DNA of 64,000 bases, from NCBI RefSeq assembly GCF_014831675.1, contig NZ_VJXY01000008.1, forward strand, positions 62,001-126,000, in the 5' to 3' direction. The notes below the pieces were generated by a model, which had not been told where the DNA came from, did no database searches, and saw nothing but the letters and a program-made list of their open reading frames with translations. Position 1 is the stretch's first letter, and each line of letters opens with the position of its first letter. The stretch is from Komarekiella delphini-convector SJRDD-AB1. Lineage in GTDB: Bacteria; Cyanobacteriota; Cyanobacteriia; Cyanobacteriales; Nostocaceae. A program made the position numbers and the translations under genes. This document shows positions 1 through 11,243 of this stretch, one piece after another.

Positions 1-1313
1 ATAATATTGAGAACATACAAAAGTACATAGCGATATAGATATATAAGAATATATATATCTTTAATCCTTAATAAAAACTAATAAATAAAACTAGTATTCT
101 ATATACAAGCATATTTGTTGTTGTTAATTTTAAAAATATCTTTAAAGGTAGATTATAAATTCATCCTTATACAGGATGCTAACTGGTATTTCACTCATTG
201 TTAAAGTGGTTTTTCAGATTTAGGACTAAAGTGGTTGCATCCACTCGGCTCTCGAATCGTAAACTTGCAATAGGTTGCCACTCAACTTTAACAGTGAACA
301 GTAAACGGTAAACAGTAAACATAATTGGGTTTAAAGGAAACCACTAAGGGGGCGAGTACTTGCAACAATAACCCAAAACCGATTAGTGACAGGCGCTATC
401 TGGCAGGTTTAAATCTCCCACCTGTTTACTGTTCACTGTTCACTGATTTAAAGGGGCGAGTACTTGCAACTGAACAACTAATAACCCAAAGCCGATTAGT
501 GACAGGCGCTATCTGGCAGGTTTAATCTCCCACCTGTTTACTGTTTACTGTTTACTGTTCACTGTTCACTGATTTAAAGGGGCGAGTACTTGCAACTGAA
601 CAACTAATAACCCAAAACCGATTAGTGACAGGCGCTATTTGGCAGGTTTAATCTCCCACCTGTTTACTGTTTACTGTTCACTGTTCACTGATTTAAAGGG
701 GCGAGTACTTGCAACTGAACAACTAATAACCCAAAACCGATTAGTGACAGGCGCTATCTGGCAGGTTTAAATCTCCCACCTGTTTACTGTTTACTGTTCA
801 CTGTTCACTGATTTAAGGCTTTGATTGCCTAACCACTACAACTACTCAATGTCTCTAATCTCTTTTTTGCCCAAAATCGAACATGGCTGAAGTGGCGATC
901 GGCTGGCAAGAAAATTTTTGTTAAGTTAACCACGCCTTTTTATATGCCAAAGTTGTTCTAACGCTTTTTTTCAGAACCGTGGATAAAACTAAAGTGCAAA
1001 TTTTGATGCTAAGTTACTTAAGCTGGGATAGAAGAATAGCAAAAAGTTGCGGTTTAGTAAATTGATCATCTCAAACTAATTTTAAAATTCCCTAATCTAT
1101 GGTCAATAACAAGGCAGATTAGCGAAAAACTGTCATAAAATCAGTTGGAATCAGCTCTCTTCTGTTACCCTAAAGAATAAAAATAAACTCATAATTCTCA
1201 AAGACTCTCTAACTGATACACTATTCTTATGATAGGTAGCTAAAGTGTCATACTTAAAGTAACATCACAAGATAGTGTTCGCTTAATTAATACGTTATTA
1301 ACGTGTATAAACT
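1..1313. other. Intergenic region, AT-rich, repeat-bearing
   Basis: No convincing gene is visible here. The first 180 bases are very AT-rich. Positions 285-811 hold heptamer-type repeats, listed separately. From 850 to 1313 I see only unstructured AT-rich spacer leading to the small ORF at 1314. The open frame at 325-525 lies wholly inside the repeats and is not a gene. Confidence 0.7.
285..811. repeat. Four direct repeats of ~105-126 bp carrying nested heptamers
   Basis: The block beginning ggggcgagtacttgcaac recurs at 349, 453, 579 and 698, so the spacings are 104, 126 and 119 bases. Each unit also carries an accgattagtgacaggcgct block and ends in a run of gtttact/gttcact heptamers. The unit length varies mainly with heptamer number. 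Upstream, at 291-320, the same heptamers appear in inverted orientation (agtgaacagtaaac). This fits the short tandemly repeated repetitive (STRR) sequences known from heterocystous cyanobacteria. The longer unit that has itself been multiplied is less usual. Confidence 0.9.
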
Positions 1314-1634
1314 ATGCAAGCTACTTCAAATCGAGTTCCAGATTTTGAAAAACTATTTAGAGAAAAATTACAACTCAATAATTGTAGGCTCAGAAAAAAA
1401 AGGAAAGAGAATAATTATGAAATAACTACTCCAGCTAAGGATATTTTTTTGATGTATTGGCATGAATTTCCAGAAATTAACTTGATATATCAGCCTATAG
1501 GGATACGCACAGAGCAAACTGTAGTTTATGAGCGAGCTATCCGCTCTCATATTAAATTTTGTTTGAGCAGTATCCAGGATCGCCCTTTGAATGACGAACT
1601 CCAGAGTTTATCGAGTTTGCAAGACGTTGGCTAA
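1314..1634 (+). CDS. Small hypothetical protein, 106 aa
   Basis: I do not recognise this family. The frame starts with ATG after an AT-rich spacer and encodes a basic N-terminal half (an RKKRKEN stretch near residue 28) and a middle section with aromatic residues. No signal peptide, membrane segment or known motif is visible. It lies 134 bases beyond the end of the convergent nifH gene. A 60-codon frame on the opposite strand overlaps it and looks like a shadow. It may be a real small protein or a fragment of a longer ancestral gene. Confidence 0.4.
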   Translation: MQATSNRVPDFEKLFREKLQLNNCRLRKKRKENNYEITTPAKDIFLMYWHEFPEINLIYQPIGIRTEQTVVYERAIRSHIKFCLSSIQDRPLNDELQSLSSLQDVG

Positions 1635-1736
1635 GAGTTATATGAAGAACGGGGAAAGGAACATTCTGTGCTTTTTCCCATATTCCGACTTCTGTAAAAA
1701 GTCTATTCTTGTACATAGCCTTTAACAACTGAAGTA

Positions 1737-1758
1737 AGGGTGGGCTGCTACCCACCCT
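1737..1758 (-). terminator. Hairpin downstream of nifH
   Basis: A perfect 8-bp inverted repeat (agggtggg / cccaccct) with a 6-base loop lies 11 bases beyond the nifH stop codon. There is no long T-run after the stem on the minus strand. It is therefore a likely 3'-end stabiliser or weak terminator, not a textbook one. Confidence 0.5.
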
Positions 1759-1768
1759 AGAGTATTGC

Positions 1769-3880
<2,112 letters not shown>

Positions 3881-6070
3881 TTAAGTAACAACAGCCTCAG
3901 AAACAACAGATACACAGGCGTTCACCAAAGGTAATAATGGCCCTAATTGCTCTTGACCATTAACAGCTAAATCGCTGTGACATAAATAAATTTTTTCAGA
4001 TACACGAGATAGCAAATCTACCAAAATTCTTCGTAGTCGTTGTTCTTCTGCAAATTTCTCATCTTCTGCTGTCCAAGGTTCACCTAACCTTTCTTGCAAG
4101 AAAAACGGCGCACCAAACAATGTAGCCGCACCACCTTTTGCCCACAGGGGTGAACCAGCATCTAGCCAGAAATGCCAGCGATGAAATCGTCTACTAGAGC
4201 GGTATTGGAAAATTGTGGCTAAGGTGACAGCTTTTTTGGCTGTTCCGATGGGGCGTACAGGATAGGGGTTGGCGGTGATAGTACCACGCCGCAGTAGTTG
4301 AATGAATTCGTTAATAGTGGCGTGAGATGCTGTCTCTATGGGGTCAATTTGTCGTAATCGGGTGTCAATTTCCCAGTAGTGTTGGGCAGTTTCGAGCAAC
4401 TCCCGCAGTGCTGCTAGTTGATCGTAGGGAAGATTACTACCATTCCACAAAAAGTGCTGAATTGCCCTGTCTAAAACGGAAATGGGGCTGGGAATTAGGC
4501 GGAGTTCTTGTTGCGATCGCTGTTTTTCTAGCCACTGCAATATGTCATTATAAGCTGTGGTAGCTGCATAGCCGATTCTATCCCAGCGCTCAAACGTTGA
4601 TACTGGCAGTAAGTTGGGATAATCGGGATGAGGGACAAAGCAGTAATCGGCAATTAACCCAGCACGTACCGGATCAATCTTTGGGTGATGGGGTGAAGAA
4701 TTATTTTTCTCCTCTTCTACTCTCCCACTCGCCCCCTCGCTTCCACTGAGTACCACGAGCATCTCAGCCACAGCATCCCGATCTACTAGGCGTCCTAAAC
4801 CAGGATAAACTAGTGCCAGCATCGTTAATAAGGCGCGGATAACGGGTGAGGTAATCAGGGGACGCTGATCGTTAAGCGATTCTACGAGTATATTTTGCTT
4901 GACGAGGATTTCTACTAGGGTATAACGAGCGATCGCATCCAAACCAGGTGCAATAATCACTACTTGTTCTGGTTCAACTTGTCCAGAATTGATAGCATTA
5001 GCGATTACCTCTGCTGTTTGTCGCAACAGTTGGGCACGGGAGGTGGTTAGAATGGACTGCACCGCATTGGGTAAACTAAACAGTCCCATCGGTTCTGTGA
5101 CTAATTCCACCATTGATGTTGCAAGTCTATCTGGAAGAGACTCTGAGGGTGAGTAGGTTAAAGTTTCTATACGACAACGCCCTGCTAATCCTTCTAGGTA
5201 GTTGGGATCTGCTCCTAATCCTAATCGCACTGCACCATCGGGATTGTAGCTAAACGCCCCGATTGCACCTTGATCTAAGAGTAAATCAAACAGGTGACGT
5301 GCTACGCCAGGATAATCATCTACATCATCCGCCAGTACCGCTTGATAGCGTTTAGTTAGGTGCTGTTGGTAATTGCGATCTTTTAATAAATGCTGACTAT
5401 AGAGTTCGGTGATAATTCCATAAGTCAGAAAGCCCCTCTCTAAACACCAGTTACGCCAATCTAGCAGCAAAGACGCCAAAAATTCTGGCTTTAGATTGAT
5501 GGCATTCTCCTGCAAACCCTTTTGCAAAATTTCGGCAATATCTTCGCAAGGCGTACCGCTGTAAGCTGCTAATTGCAATAAGTCCAGAATGCGACGTACC
5601 AAACGAGACTCATTAACTCCCGCTAGACGCAAAATTTCTTCGTCTAATTGGGAACGCCAGAGTTTGGTTGCCAATTCTTGCTCTGTTTCTGGACGCAATC
5701 TTACTGGAAATTGTGCTTTCAAGTTCAATGACTGAATCAGCAACGGCCAAAATAGAATAACTTCATCCTGAAAAAAACCTAGCGGTGTCTTAGCACGAAC
5801 CGGATATTTTCCTAGGGTGTTTGTAACAATTTTATCTCCTAATTCTCTGCGATTGTCATCATTAGCAGCTAAGGCTAAAACTCCTGGTTCTGTTGGTCGA
5901 AGATACAAAAGTTTTGGTAGATGACCAGCTTTTTCCTGTCTTAGATTTTTAGTATAAAATGATTCAATATATTTGTTTTCAGTTTGCACCCAACTACAAA
6001 ATTGCTCTACCAAACGAGCAGTCTTACCACTGCGGCTAGTACCAACAATCCAAACTGAATGAGAAACCAC
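3881..6070 (-). CDS. SF1 helicase-like P-loop ATPase (UvrD/AddB-type), 729 aa
   Basis: A Walker A motif (GTSRSGKT, residues 10-17) sits at the extreme N-terminus, and a Walker B-like stretch (AVLADDVDDYPG) follows in the first half. A UvrD/AddB-like C-terminal motif lies mid-protein (EQVVIIAPGLDAIARYTL, then LNDQRPLITSPVIRALL). This layout suggests a recombination or repair helicase-like ATPase, but no nuclease motif was recognised. Start: GTG, chosen because an AAGGAG ribosome-binding site lies 7 bases upstream. The frame is open throughout. A low-complexity insert (SEGASGRVEEEKNNSSPHHP, encoded about 4683-4750) looks like intergenic repeat read in frame. The gene is divergent from pxcA across 87 bases, so the two promoters are close. 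Confidence 0.65.
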   Translation of the reverse strand: MVSHSVWIVGTSRSGKTARLVEQFCSWVQTENKYIESFYTKNLRQEKAGHLPKLLYLRPTEPGVLALAANDDNRRELGDKIVTNTLGKYPVRAKTPLGFFQDEVILFWPLLIQSLNLKAQFPVRLRPETEQELATKLWRSQLDEEILRLAGVNESRLVRRILDLLQLAAYSGTPCEDIAEILQKGLQENAINLKPEFLASLLLDWRNWCLERGFLTYGIITELYSQHLLKDRNYQQHLTKRYQAVLADDVDDYPGVARHLFDLLLDQGAIGAFSYNPDGAVRLGLGADPNYLEGLAGRCRIETLTYSPSESLPDRLATSMVELVTEPMGLFSLPNAVQSILTTSRAQLLRQTAEVIANAINSGQVEPEQVVIIAPGLDAIARYTLVEILVKQNILVESLNDQRPLITSPVIRALLTMLALVYPGLGRLVDRDAVAEMLVVLSGSEGASGRVEEEKNNSSPHHPKIDPVRAGLIADYCFVPHPDYPNLLPVSTFERWDRIGYAATTAYNDILQWLEKQRSQQELRLIPSPISVLDRAIQHFLWNGSNLPYDQLAALRELLETAQHYWEIDTRLRQIDPIETASHATINEFIQLLRRGTITANPYPVRPIGTAKKAVTLATIFQYRSSRRFHRWHFWLDAGSPLWAKGGAATLFGAPFFLQERLGEPWTAEDEKFAEEQRLRRILVDLLSRVSEKIYLCHSDLAVNGQEQLGPLLPLVNACVSVVSEAVVT

Positions 6071-6157
6071 AAAACTTCTCCTTGTAGATTTGTTAATATA
6101 CCTCGTGCGTTAACTTAGGGTTAAGAATCACCAAAACATGCTGGATGATTGTCTGCG

Positions 6158-7471
6158 ATGAAAAACTCTGTTTTTAGCCAAAAAATCTATCATTTATTAC
6201 TGCCTGCTTACCGTTGGTATTTACAGACACCAGAGCGTTCTCTAGATGAAGCTTACCAAGCGGCATTAAAGATTAAGGAGATAGAAAGTAAGCATTTCAA
6301 TGGTAATAAAATAGATGTTGACTCAGCCATATACAGCAACAGCGTGATGGATTATTTTGAGTCAGACTTGAAAAAGCTATTAAAAATTTCCCGGATGAGG
6401 CTTACAGAGTTTAGAGCCAGTCGTTGGTTCTTAAACGAAGAAAACCAAAAAGCAGCTCAGAAAGCAGGCATAGAATATCCCAATGCTTCTTTAGTTCTCG
6501 AAAAGCTAAACTTCGTTGATCAAGTCATATCAAAATACACTGTATTTAATCAACCAACAACTTCTTCAACTTTAGTTAGTACTCCAGCTTTACCAGTTGA
6601 ATCGACATCAATTGCTCCACCATTGACGCCAAAAAAAGTAGAGCAAAAAGTGGAGAAAAAGCCACGTCTAAAAGCCGATACATTGGGTATTTTACCTCGT
6701 TCAATTTTAAGTACTATTACTCGTTTACAAGTTGAATTAGATCCTAATTCTGAACAAGATGTAGTTCAAAACTTTCGTCAAACTCAAAGAAGAACAATAA
6801 TATCTATTAGATTCATCTTATTGTTAATTATAGTACCACTTTTAACTCATCAGTTAGCAAAGATTTTTGTAGTAGGGCCACTTGTTGACAATTTTAGAGG
6901 CTCTGAGCAAGTACAAGTATTCCTCAATTTTGAGATGGAAGAAGAAGCTCTTAGAGAACTGCAAAGATTTGAAGAGAAAATCAAGTTTCAAAATCTTATT
7001 AGTAATGCACCTCCACTGAATCCTGAGCAAATTGAAACCGAAATGCAAGAGAAAGCTCGTGAGATTGCTGAGGAGTTTCGTGGCGAAAGTGCCAATGCAA
7101 TCAAAAATGTTTTTTCTGATATTTTTTCTGTTGGTGCTTTTATCTGGCTTTTGCTAGTCAGCAAGTCTTCTATTGGGGTGATTAAAGATTTCTTTGATCA
7201 TATTGTCTATGGTTTGAGTGATAGTGCTAAGGCATTTATTATCATTTTGTTCACTGATGTCTTTGTCGGATTTCACTCTCCTCATGGCTGGGAAGTAATT
7301 CTAGAAGGTTTATCGCGCCATTGGGGATTACCAGCTAATCGAGATTTTATCTTCTTATTTATTGCGACATTTCCAGTAATTTTAGATACCATTTTTAAAT
7401 ATTGGATATTCCGATATTTAAACCGTATATCACCTTCGGCAGTTGCCACTTACCGTAACATGAATGAATAA
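6158..7471 (+). CDS. pxcA: Proton extrusion protein PxcA (CemA/CotA family)
   Basis: PxcA is the cyanobacterial relative of chloroplast CemA. It is a cytoplasmic membrane protein needed for light-dependent proton extrusion and inorganic carbon uptake. The N-terminal ~210 residues are soluble, with a Pro/Lys-rich linker near 140-175. Membrane segments follow at about 215-240, 323-343, 357-372 and 396-420, with a charged helical stretch between the first and second. The C-terminal part (FVGFHSPHGWE, then FIATFPVILDTIFKYW) is the CemA signature region. The frame can be extended to a TTG at 6149, but the ATG at 6158 is the more likely start. Neither has a clear ribosome-binding site. mltA follows after 53 bases on the same strand. 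Confidence 0.88.
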   Translation: MKNSVFSQKIYHLLLPAYRWYLQTPERSLDEAYQAALKIKEIESKHFNGNKIDVDSAIYSNSVMDYFESDLKKLLKISRMRLTEFRASRWFLNEENQKAAQKAGIEYPNASLVLEKLNFVDQVISKYTVFNQPTTSSTLVSTPALPVESTSIAPPLTPKKVEQKVEKKPRLKADTLGILPRSILSTITRLQVELDPNSEQDVVQNFRQTQRRTIISIRFILLLIIVPLLTHQLAKIFVVGPLVDNFRGSEQVQVFLNFEMEEEALRELQRFEEKIKFQNLISNAPPLNPEQIETEMQEKAREIAEEFRGESANAIKNVFSDIFSVGAFIWLLLVSKSSIGVIKDFFDHIVYGLSDSAKAFIIILFTDVFVGFHSPHGWEVILEGLSRHWGLPANRDFIFLFIATFPVILDTIFKYWIFRYLNRISPSAVATYRNMNE

Positions 7472-7524
7472 TAAGATTGGGGACTGGGTAAGAATTTTCT
7501 TAATCTCTAATCTTTATTTTTTAG

Positions 7525-8820
7525 ATGAAAAAGACATTTGCAGCGATCGCCATTAGCATACCCGTGATTCTAGCGGGTTTTCTGGTGCGTATGCAATCTT
7601 TAGCGCATCAGGAACTCAGTCCGCCAGAATGCCGTGTGGAAAAGTGGGACATACCAACATCTTTTTTTAATAGCCAAAATCAAGATGCGTCTATTCAAAA
7701 GTCAAAAGTACCACCGTCAGCAGTACTAATCCAGAGATTGCCAGTTACTTGTTGCCAAGGTGATGCTTCTTGTGTAGATGAGTTTATCTATGCAAAAGAA
7801 AATAATCAACTACCAGATAAAAAGGCATTATTGATAGCTATTGATCACAGTCTGCAATATCTACAAACAGCTAATGCTGTTGCTGCTTATCAAAGAGATC
7901 AAGTGACTGGAATTACACGCGATCGCGTGCTAAATAGTCTGAAAAGATTTCGGGAACTGCTAGTAAAAACTAACTCTGCAACAGAATTACATACAGCCAT
8001 AGAAAGAGAGTTTGTCTTTTATCAATCAGTTGGACACGATACCAAAGGTGCGGTTTTGTTCACCGCCTACTATGAACCACTTTATGCAGCGAGTCGTTTT
8101 CCTACAGCAGAATATCGCTATCCTATCTATCGATTACCTGCTGATTTAGATTCCTGGCCTAAGCCTCATCCTACACGCCAAGAGTTAGAAGGAGCAGACG
8201 GTTTGCAAGGCGAAAAAGGCAACCTGCGGGGATTAGAGTTGTTTTGGTTTCGCGATCGCCTTGAGCCATATTTAGCTCAGATTCAGGGTTCTGCAAGAAT
8301 TCAGCTAACTGATGGCACTCAAACAACAATAGGTTATGCCGGTAATACTGCTTATACTTATAAAAGCATTGGGCGAGAACTAGCGAACGATGGCAAATTG
8401 CCTTTAGAAGGTATGACTATGCCAATTATTCTCGACTATTTCCAGAAGTATCCCCAAGACTTAAATATTTATATTCCGCGCGATCGCAGCTTTGTTTTTT
8501 TTCAAGAAAATCATGGGAACCCAGCACAAGGTTCTATCAACGTACCAGTCACAGCAGAGCGTTCTATTGCTACAGATAAATCTCTCATGCCTCCTGGTGC
8601 TTTAGCCTTAATTCGTGCTTCTTTTCCTTTTGCTAATGCTACCGGAATAGAGCATCGGATTGTTAGTCGCTATGTTCTTGATCAAGATACTGGAGGGGCA
8701 ATTAAAGGTGCAGGTAGAGTAGATTATTTTTTAGGTACTGGTAAGGTGGCAGGCGATCGCGCTGGTGTTACAGTCAGCAATGGACAATTATTTTATCTGT
8801 TACTCAAGCCTAAGAATTAA
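7525..8820 (+). CDS. mltA: Membrane-bound lytic murein transglycosylase A
   Basis: MltA cleaves the MurNAc-GlcNAc bond of peptidoglycan to form a 1,6-anhydro end. A signal peptide is visible at residues 1-27, with no lipobox, so the protein may be anchored by its signal or released to the periplasm. The MltA domain begins around VLFTAYYEPLYAASR. The C-terminal 3D domain is clear: RYVLDQDTGGAIKGAGRVDYF contains the conserved aspartates, including the catalytic one. The length of 431 aa is somewhat above the usual size because of the N-terminal section. It follows pxcA closely and may share its transcript. Confidence 0.92.
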   Translation: MKKTFAAIAISIPVILAGFLVRMQSLAHQELSPPECRVEKWDIPTSFFNSQNQDASIQKSKVPPSAVLIQRLPVTCCQGDASCVDEFIYAKENNQLPDKKALLIAIDHSLQYLQTANAVAAYQRDQVTGITRDRVLNSLKRFRELLVKTNSATELHTAIEREFVFYQSVGHDTKGAVLFTAYYEPLYAASRFPTAEYRYPIYRLPADLDSWPKPHPTRQELEGADGLQGEKGNLRGLELFWFRDRLEPYLAQIQGSARIQLTDGTQTTIGYAGNTAYTYKSIGRELANDGKLPLEGMTMPIILDYFQKYPQDLNIYIPRDRSFVFFQENHGNPAQGSINVPVTAERSIATDKSLMPPGALALIRASFPFANATGIEHRIVSRYVLDQDTGGAIKGAGRVDYFLGTGKVAGDRAGVTVSNGQLFYLLLKPKN

Positions 8821-9050
8821 AGCTACTTTAAGTCCTGAGTTTTAATTTTTAACTTTAAGAAGCTGTTGTTACTAAACAAAGTTTCGTTATTAACTCCGGC
8901 TGGCAACCGTCTGACATTTAGTGTTAGTGCGATCGCTCATCAAAGCAATTAAATCATTTTTCTTACCTTCATTTGCTAAAATATTGCAAATTCCATAAGT
9001 CATAAGATATCTTTTACAACAAGAAGAACTACAACTTTACTTGCTTAGAT

Positions 9051-9473
9051 ATGAGCCATTTTCTGACACTTGTGATTGTTGATCACACAGAACCAAACCT
9101 AAGCAAAAAGGCTGAAGAATTGATGATGCCATACTTTGAAGCAGATGAAGATAATCCATCTTCGCAAGCAAAATGTGACGGATTTGTGATTGGTGGTCGA
9201 TATGATGGCATCATTTCGGATAAGGAGCAGCATTACAATCTCAACCCCGAAGAATTTCAACGTCGATACGGACTAGATGTTGTGCAATCAGAAGACAATA
9301 TTCGCCCTATCTCTACCCTAGTGCCTGATTTAGTTTCATACGCTATCGTTACTCCTGATGGAAAGTGGCATGATTGTCAAGGAAAGTCCAGTGAAGAATG
9401 GTTACAAGAGTTCCGAAGTCTTTTACACCAACATCAAGAAAAGATGGTGGCTGCAATTGATTGTCATTGTTGA
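9051..9473 (+). CDS. Hypothetical protein, 140 aa
   Basis: I cannot name the family. The protein is soluble and acidic, with a conserved-looking GFVIGGRYDG motif near residue 45 and a second motif, YAIVTPDGKWHD, near residue 103. Similar GGR(Y/W)DG plus TPDG-WH pairs occur in uncharacterised bacterial proteins. Two cysteines and a histidine close the C-terminus (DCHC). The ATG follows an AT-rich spacer of 230 bases after mltA, so it is probably transcribed alone. Confidence 0.65.
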   Translation: MSHFLTLVIVDHTEPNLSKKAEELMMPYFEADEDNPSSQAKCDGFVIGGRYDGIISDKEQHYNLNPEEFQRRYGLDVVQSEDNIRPISTLVPDLVSYAIVTPDGKWHDCQGKSSEEWLQEFRSLLHQHQEKMVAAIDCHC

Positions 9474-9543
9474 TTGAAGTTTCTATTCTTGCTTGGAACT
9501 GTACTTAATTTGACTTTGGGAGTGAGATTAGCTCTCAAATGCT

Positions 9544-10230
9544 TTACCACAGAGGCTTGGTTGTACCTTGCTGCCATAGGGTATCAACAGTCACAAATTC
9601 ATAACCTTGTCGTAGTAGTTGAGGAATGAGGATTTTGATTGTGGCTGCAACATCTTGTCCACCGCAAGCACCATCATGTAAGACAATCATTGAACCGTTT
9701 TGTACCTGCTCAATAACTCGCTGCACTACTGTGTTAACGCCTGGTCTTACCCAGTCTTCTGGTACAACACTCCACATAACTGGGCGGTAATTCCACTGAA
9801 GAAATAATTTTAAAGTTGCAGGTGTAAATAAACCATTGGGGGGACGGACATCGCGCACTTGTTCAGGTTGTAGGTTGCAGGCATTGTAGATAGCAGCTTG
9901 AGTTTTTTCTAAACTATCCTTAAGGTCAAGCGGGGAGAGCATGGGAAAAGAGCGATGATCATAGCCATGCAATCCTATCCAGTGTCCCTGATCGCTGACT
10001 GCTTTAGCGATCGCTGGTGAACGGTTGACGCAAGCACCCAACCAAAAAAAACTGGCTTTAATGTTGTAACGGTCTAAAACTGCCAATACTTGGGGCGTGT
10101 ACTGAGGATGAGGGCCATCATCAAATGTTAGTGCGATCATTTTGGAATTGCGATCGCCACCCCAAAGACAGTTGGGAAAAGTTGGTTGAAGAACACGGTA
10201 AAAAATCGGAAAAAAGGGCGCTAACTGCAT
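9544..10230 (-). CDS. Polysaccharide deacetylase (NodB-homology, carbohydrate esterase family 4)
   Basis: This metal-dependent hydrolase is predicted to remove N- or O-acetyl groups from chitin-like polymers, peptidoglycan or xylan. All five CE4 motifs can be read. They are TFDDGPHP (catalytic base and metal Asp), GLHGYDH (metal histidines), RPPNG, the W of WSVVPEDW, and IVLHDG with the catalytic His. It has 228 aa and no obvious signal peptide, although the N-terminus is hydrophobic (LAPFFPIFYRVL) and could be a weak anchor. It stands alone on the minus strand. Confidence 0.9.
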   Translation of the reverse strand: MQLAPFFPIFYRVLQPTFPNCLWGGDRNSKMIALTFDDGPHPQYTPQVLAVLDRYNIKASFFWLGACVNRSPAIAKAVSDQGHWIGLHGYDHRSFPMLSPLDLKDSLEKTQAAIYNACNLQPEQVRDVRPPNGLFTPATLKLFLQWNYRPVMWSVVPEDWVRPGVNTVVQRVIEQVQNGSMIVLHDGACGGQDVAATIKILIPQLLRQGYEFVTVDTLWQQGTTKPLW

Positions 10231-10366
10231 CTTCGCTTTGAGATCTTGTTCTTGAACGTAAGCTTAGTTTTCTGTTTACGAGCAGTCTATGTGATTTTAT
10301 TTTATTGTGACATTGATAAATCCTGGTTTGTTCTAAACTCAGACCCAAGATGGCTTCCATACTGCG

Positions 10367-10693
10367 CTATAGCGATATAACAGTTTCAGCAGATTGGCCC
10401 GGTGCATAACGAGGACGAAGATGTAAAGTGATTTCCGTATCGAGTCGCTTGAGGAAAATGAGGAGTTTGCCCTCGCTGAACCGTTGAAACTCTCCTTTCA
10501 TCAAATGAGATACTTCTGGCTGGGGAATGCCAAGAAGCTCGCTGATTTGCCGCTGTTTCAGGTTGCGCTGAGAGAGGAGACGGAGTACCTGAATCCCTAT
10601 CTTGCCCCGCATAAAAAGTTCCGAAGCCTCTGACAAACCGAGGTCAGCGAATACGTTGCCACTGCTTTCTTCAAAAACGGGTTCCTGTGTCAT
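10367..10693 (-). CDS. XRE-family antitoxin (HigA-like)
   Basis: A compact 108-residue protein with a helix-turn-helix in its middle (RQISELLGIPQPEVSHLMKGEFQ). It matches antitoxins that pair with Gp49/RelE-like toxins, bind their own promoter and neutralise the toxin. The start ATG overlaps the toxin stop by 4 bases (ATGA), so translation is coupled. The toxin comes first, which is the reverse of the usual RelBE order and typical of HigBA-type modules. Confidence 0.85.
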   Translation of the reverse strand: MTQEPVFEESSGNVFADLGLSEASELFMRGKIGIQVLRLLSQRNLKQRQISELLGIPQPEVSHLMKGEFQRFSEGKLLIFLKRLDTEITLHLRPRYAPGQSAETVISL

Positions 10694-11064
10694 TGTTGTT
10701 TCTCCCTTGCCACTGCGTCCTTATAGCGTTGTTTAATCAGGTCAATATCAGCTTGTGGTGTTTTAATCCCCTGCTTTGATTTCTTCTGAAAAGCGTGCAG
10801 AACATAGATTTTCTCTCCAATCTTTACCGCATAGACTGCCCTGTAAGTATCGGTATCGTAGCGTTTGACGATTTCATACACGCCACTTCCAACCCCTTTA
10901 AAAAGCTTGGCATCCATTGGTGTTTCCCCTGCTTGCACCAATTGCAGCGCATAACCTACTGATGCACGCACCTCTTCAGGAAATAAGCGGATATTTTTGA
11001 GAGAGTCTCCCATCCAAACCAGAGGTCGTAAAGGAATTTCTGTAATATCCTTATCATCGTCCAT
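10690..11064 (-). CDS. RelE/HigB-type toxin (phage-derived Gp49-like)
   Basis: At 124 aa it carries the hallmarks of Gp49-like toxins. These are an early LVWMGDSLKNIRLFP segment, FKGVGSGVYEIVKRYDTDTYRAVYAV in the centre, and the IYVLHAFQKKSKQGIKTP strand-and-tail that forms the RNase active site in the RelE fold. It is expected to cleave mRNA, usually on the ribosome. It is the first gene of a two-gene module with the antitoxin directly downstream. Confidence 0.88.
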   Translation of the reverse strand: MDDDKDITEIPLRPLVWMGDSLKNIRLFPEEVRASVGYALQLVQAGETPMDAKLFKGVGSGVYEIVKRYDTDTYRAVYAVKIGEKIYVLHAFQKKSKQGIKTPQADIDLIKQRYKDAVAREKQQ

Positions 11065-11243
11065 TTTATATGAAATTTACTATAAAAGTAAGTCATACAT
11101 ATAGCATGAAATGTCCCGTGCGCTACCTGCTTTGTAAGTTTTATTTCCAGTTTTGTAACAAAATCTGTAACAACAACATCGTTTTAGCTTTTACTCGTCT
11201 AGATTGATGACAAATCTCAGGGAAATCTCGGAATTATGGGGTA

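Noticed and set aside
325-525. 66-codon frame on the plus strand
   Set aside because: It lies entirely inside the direct-repeat array, and its translation is just the repeat read in one frame.
285-811. CRISPR array
   Set aside because: Units are 104-126 bases with internal heptamers and no unique spacers, so this is not a CRISPR array.
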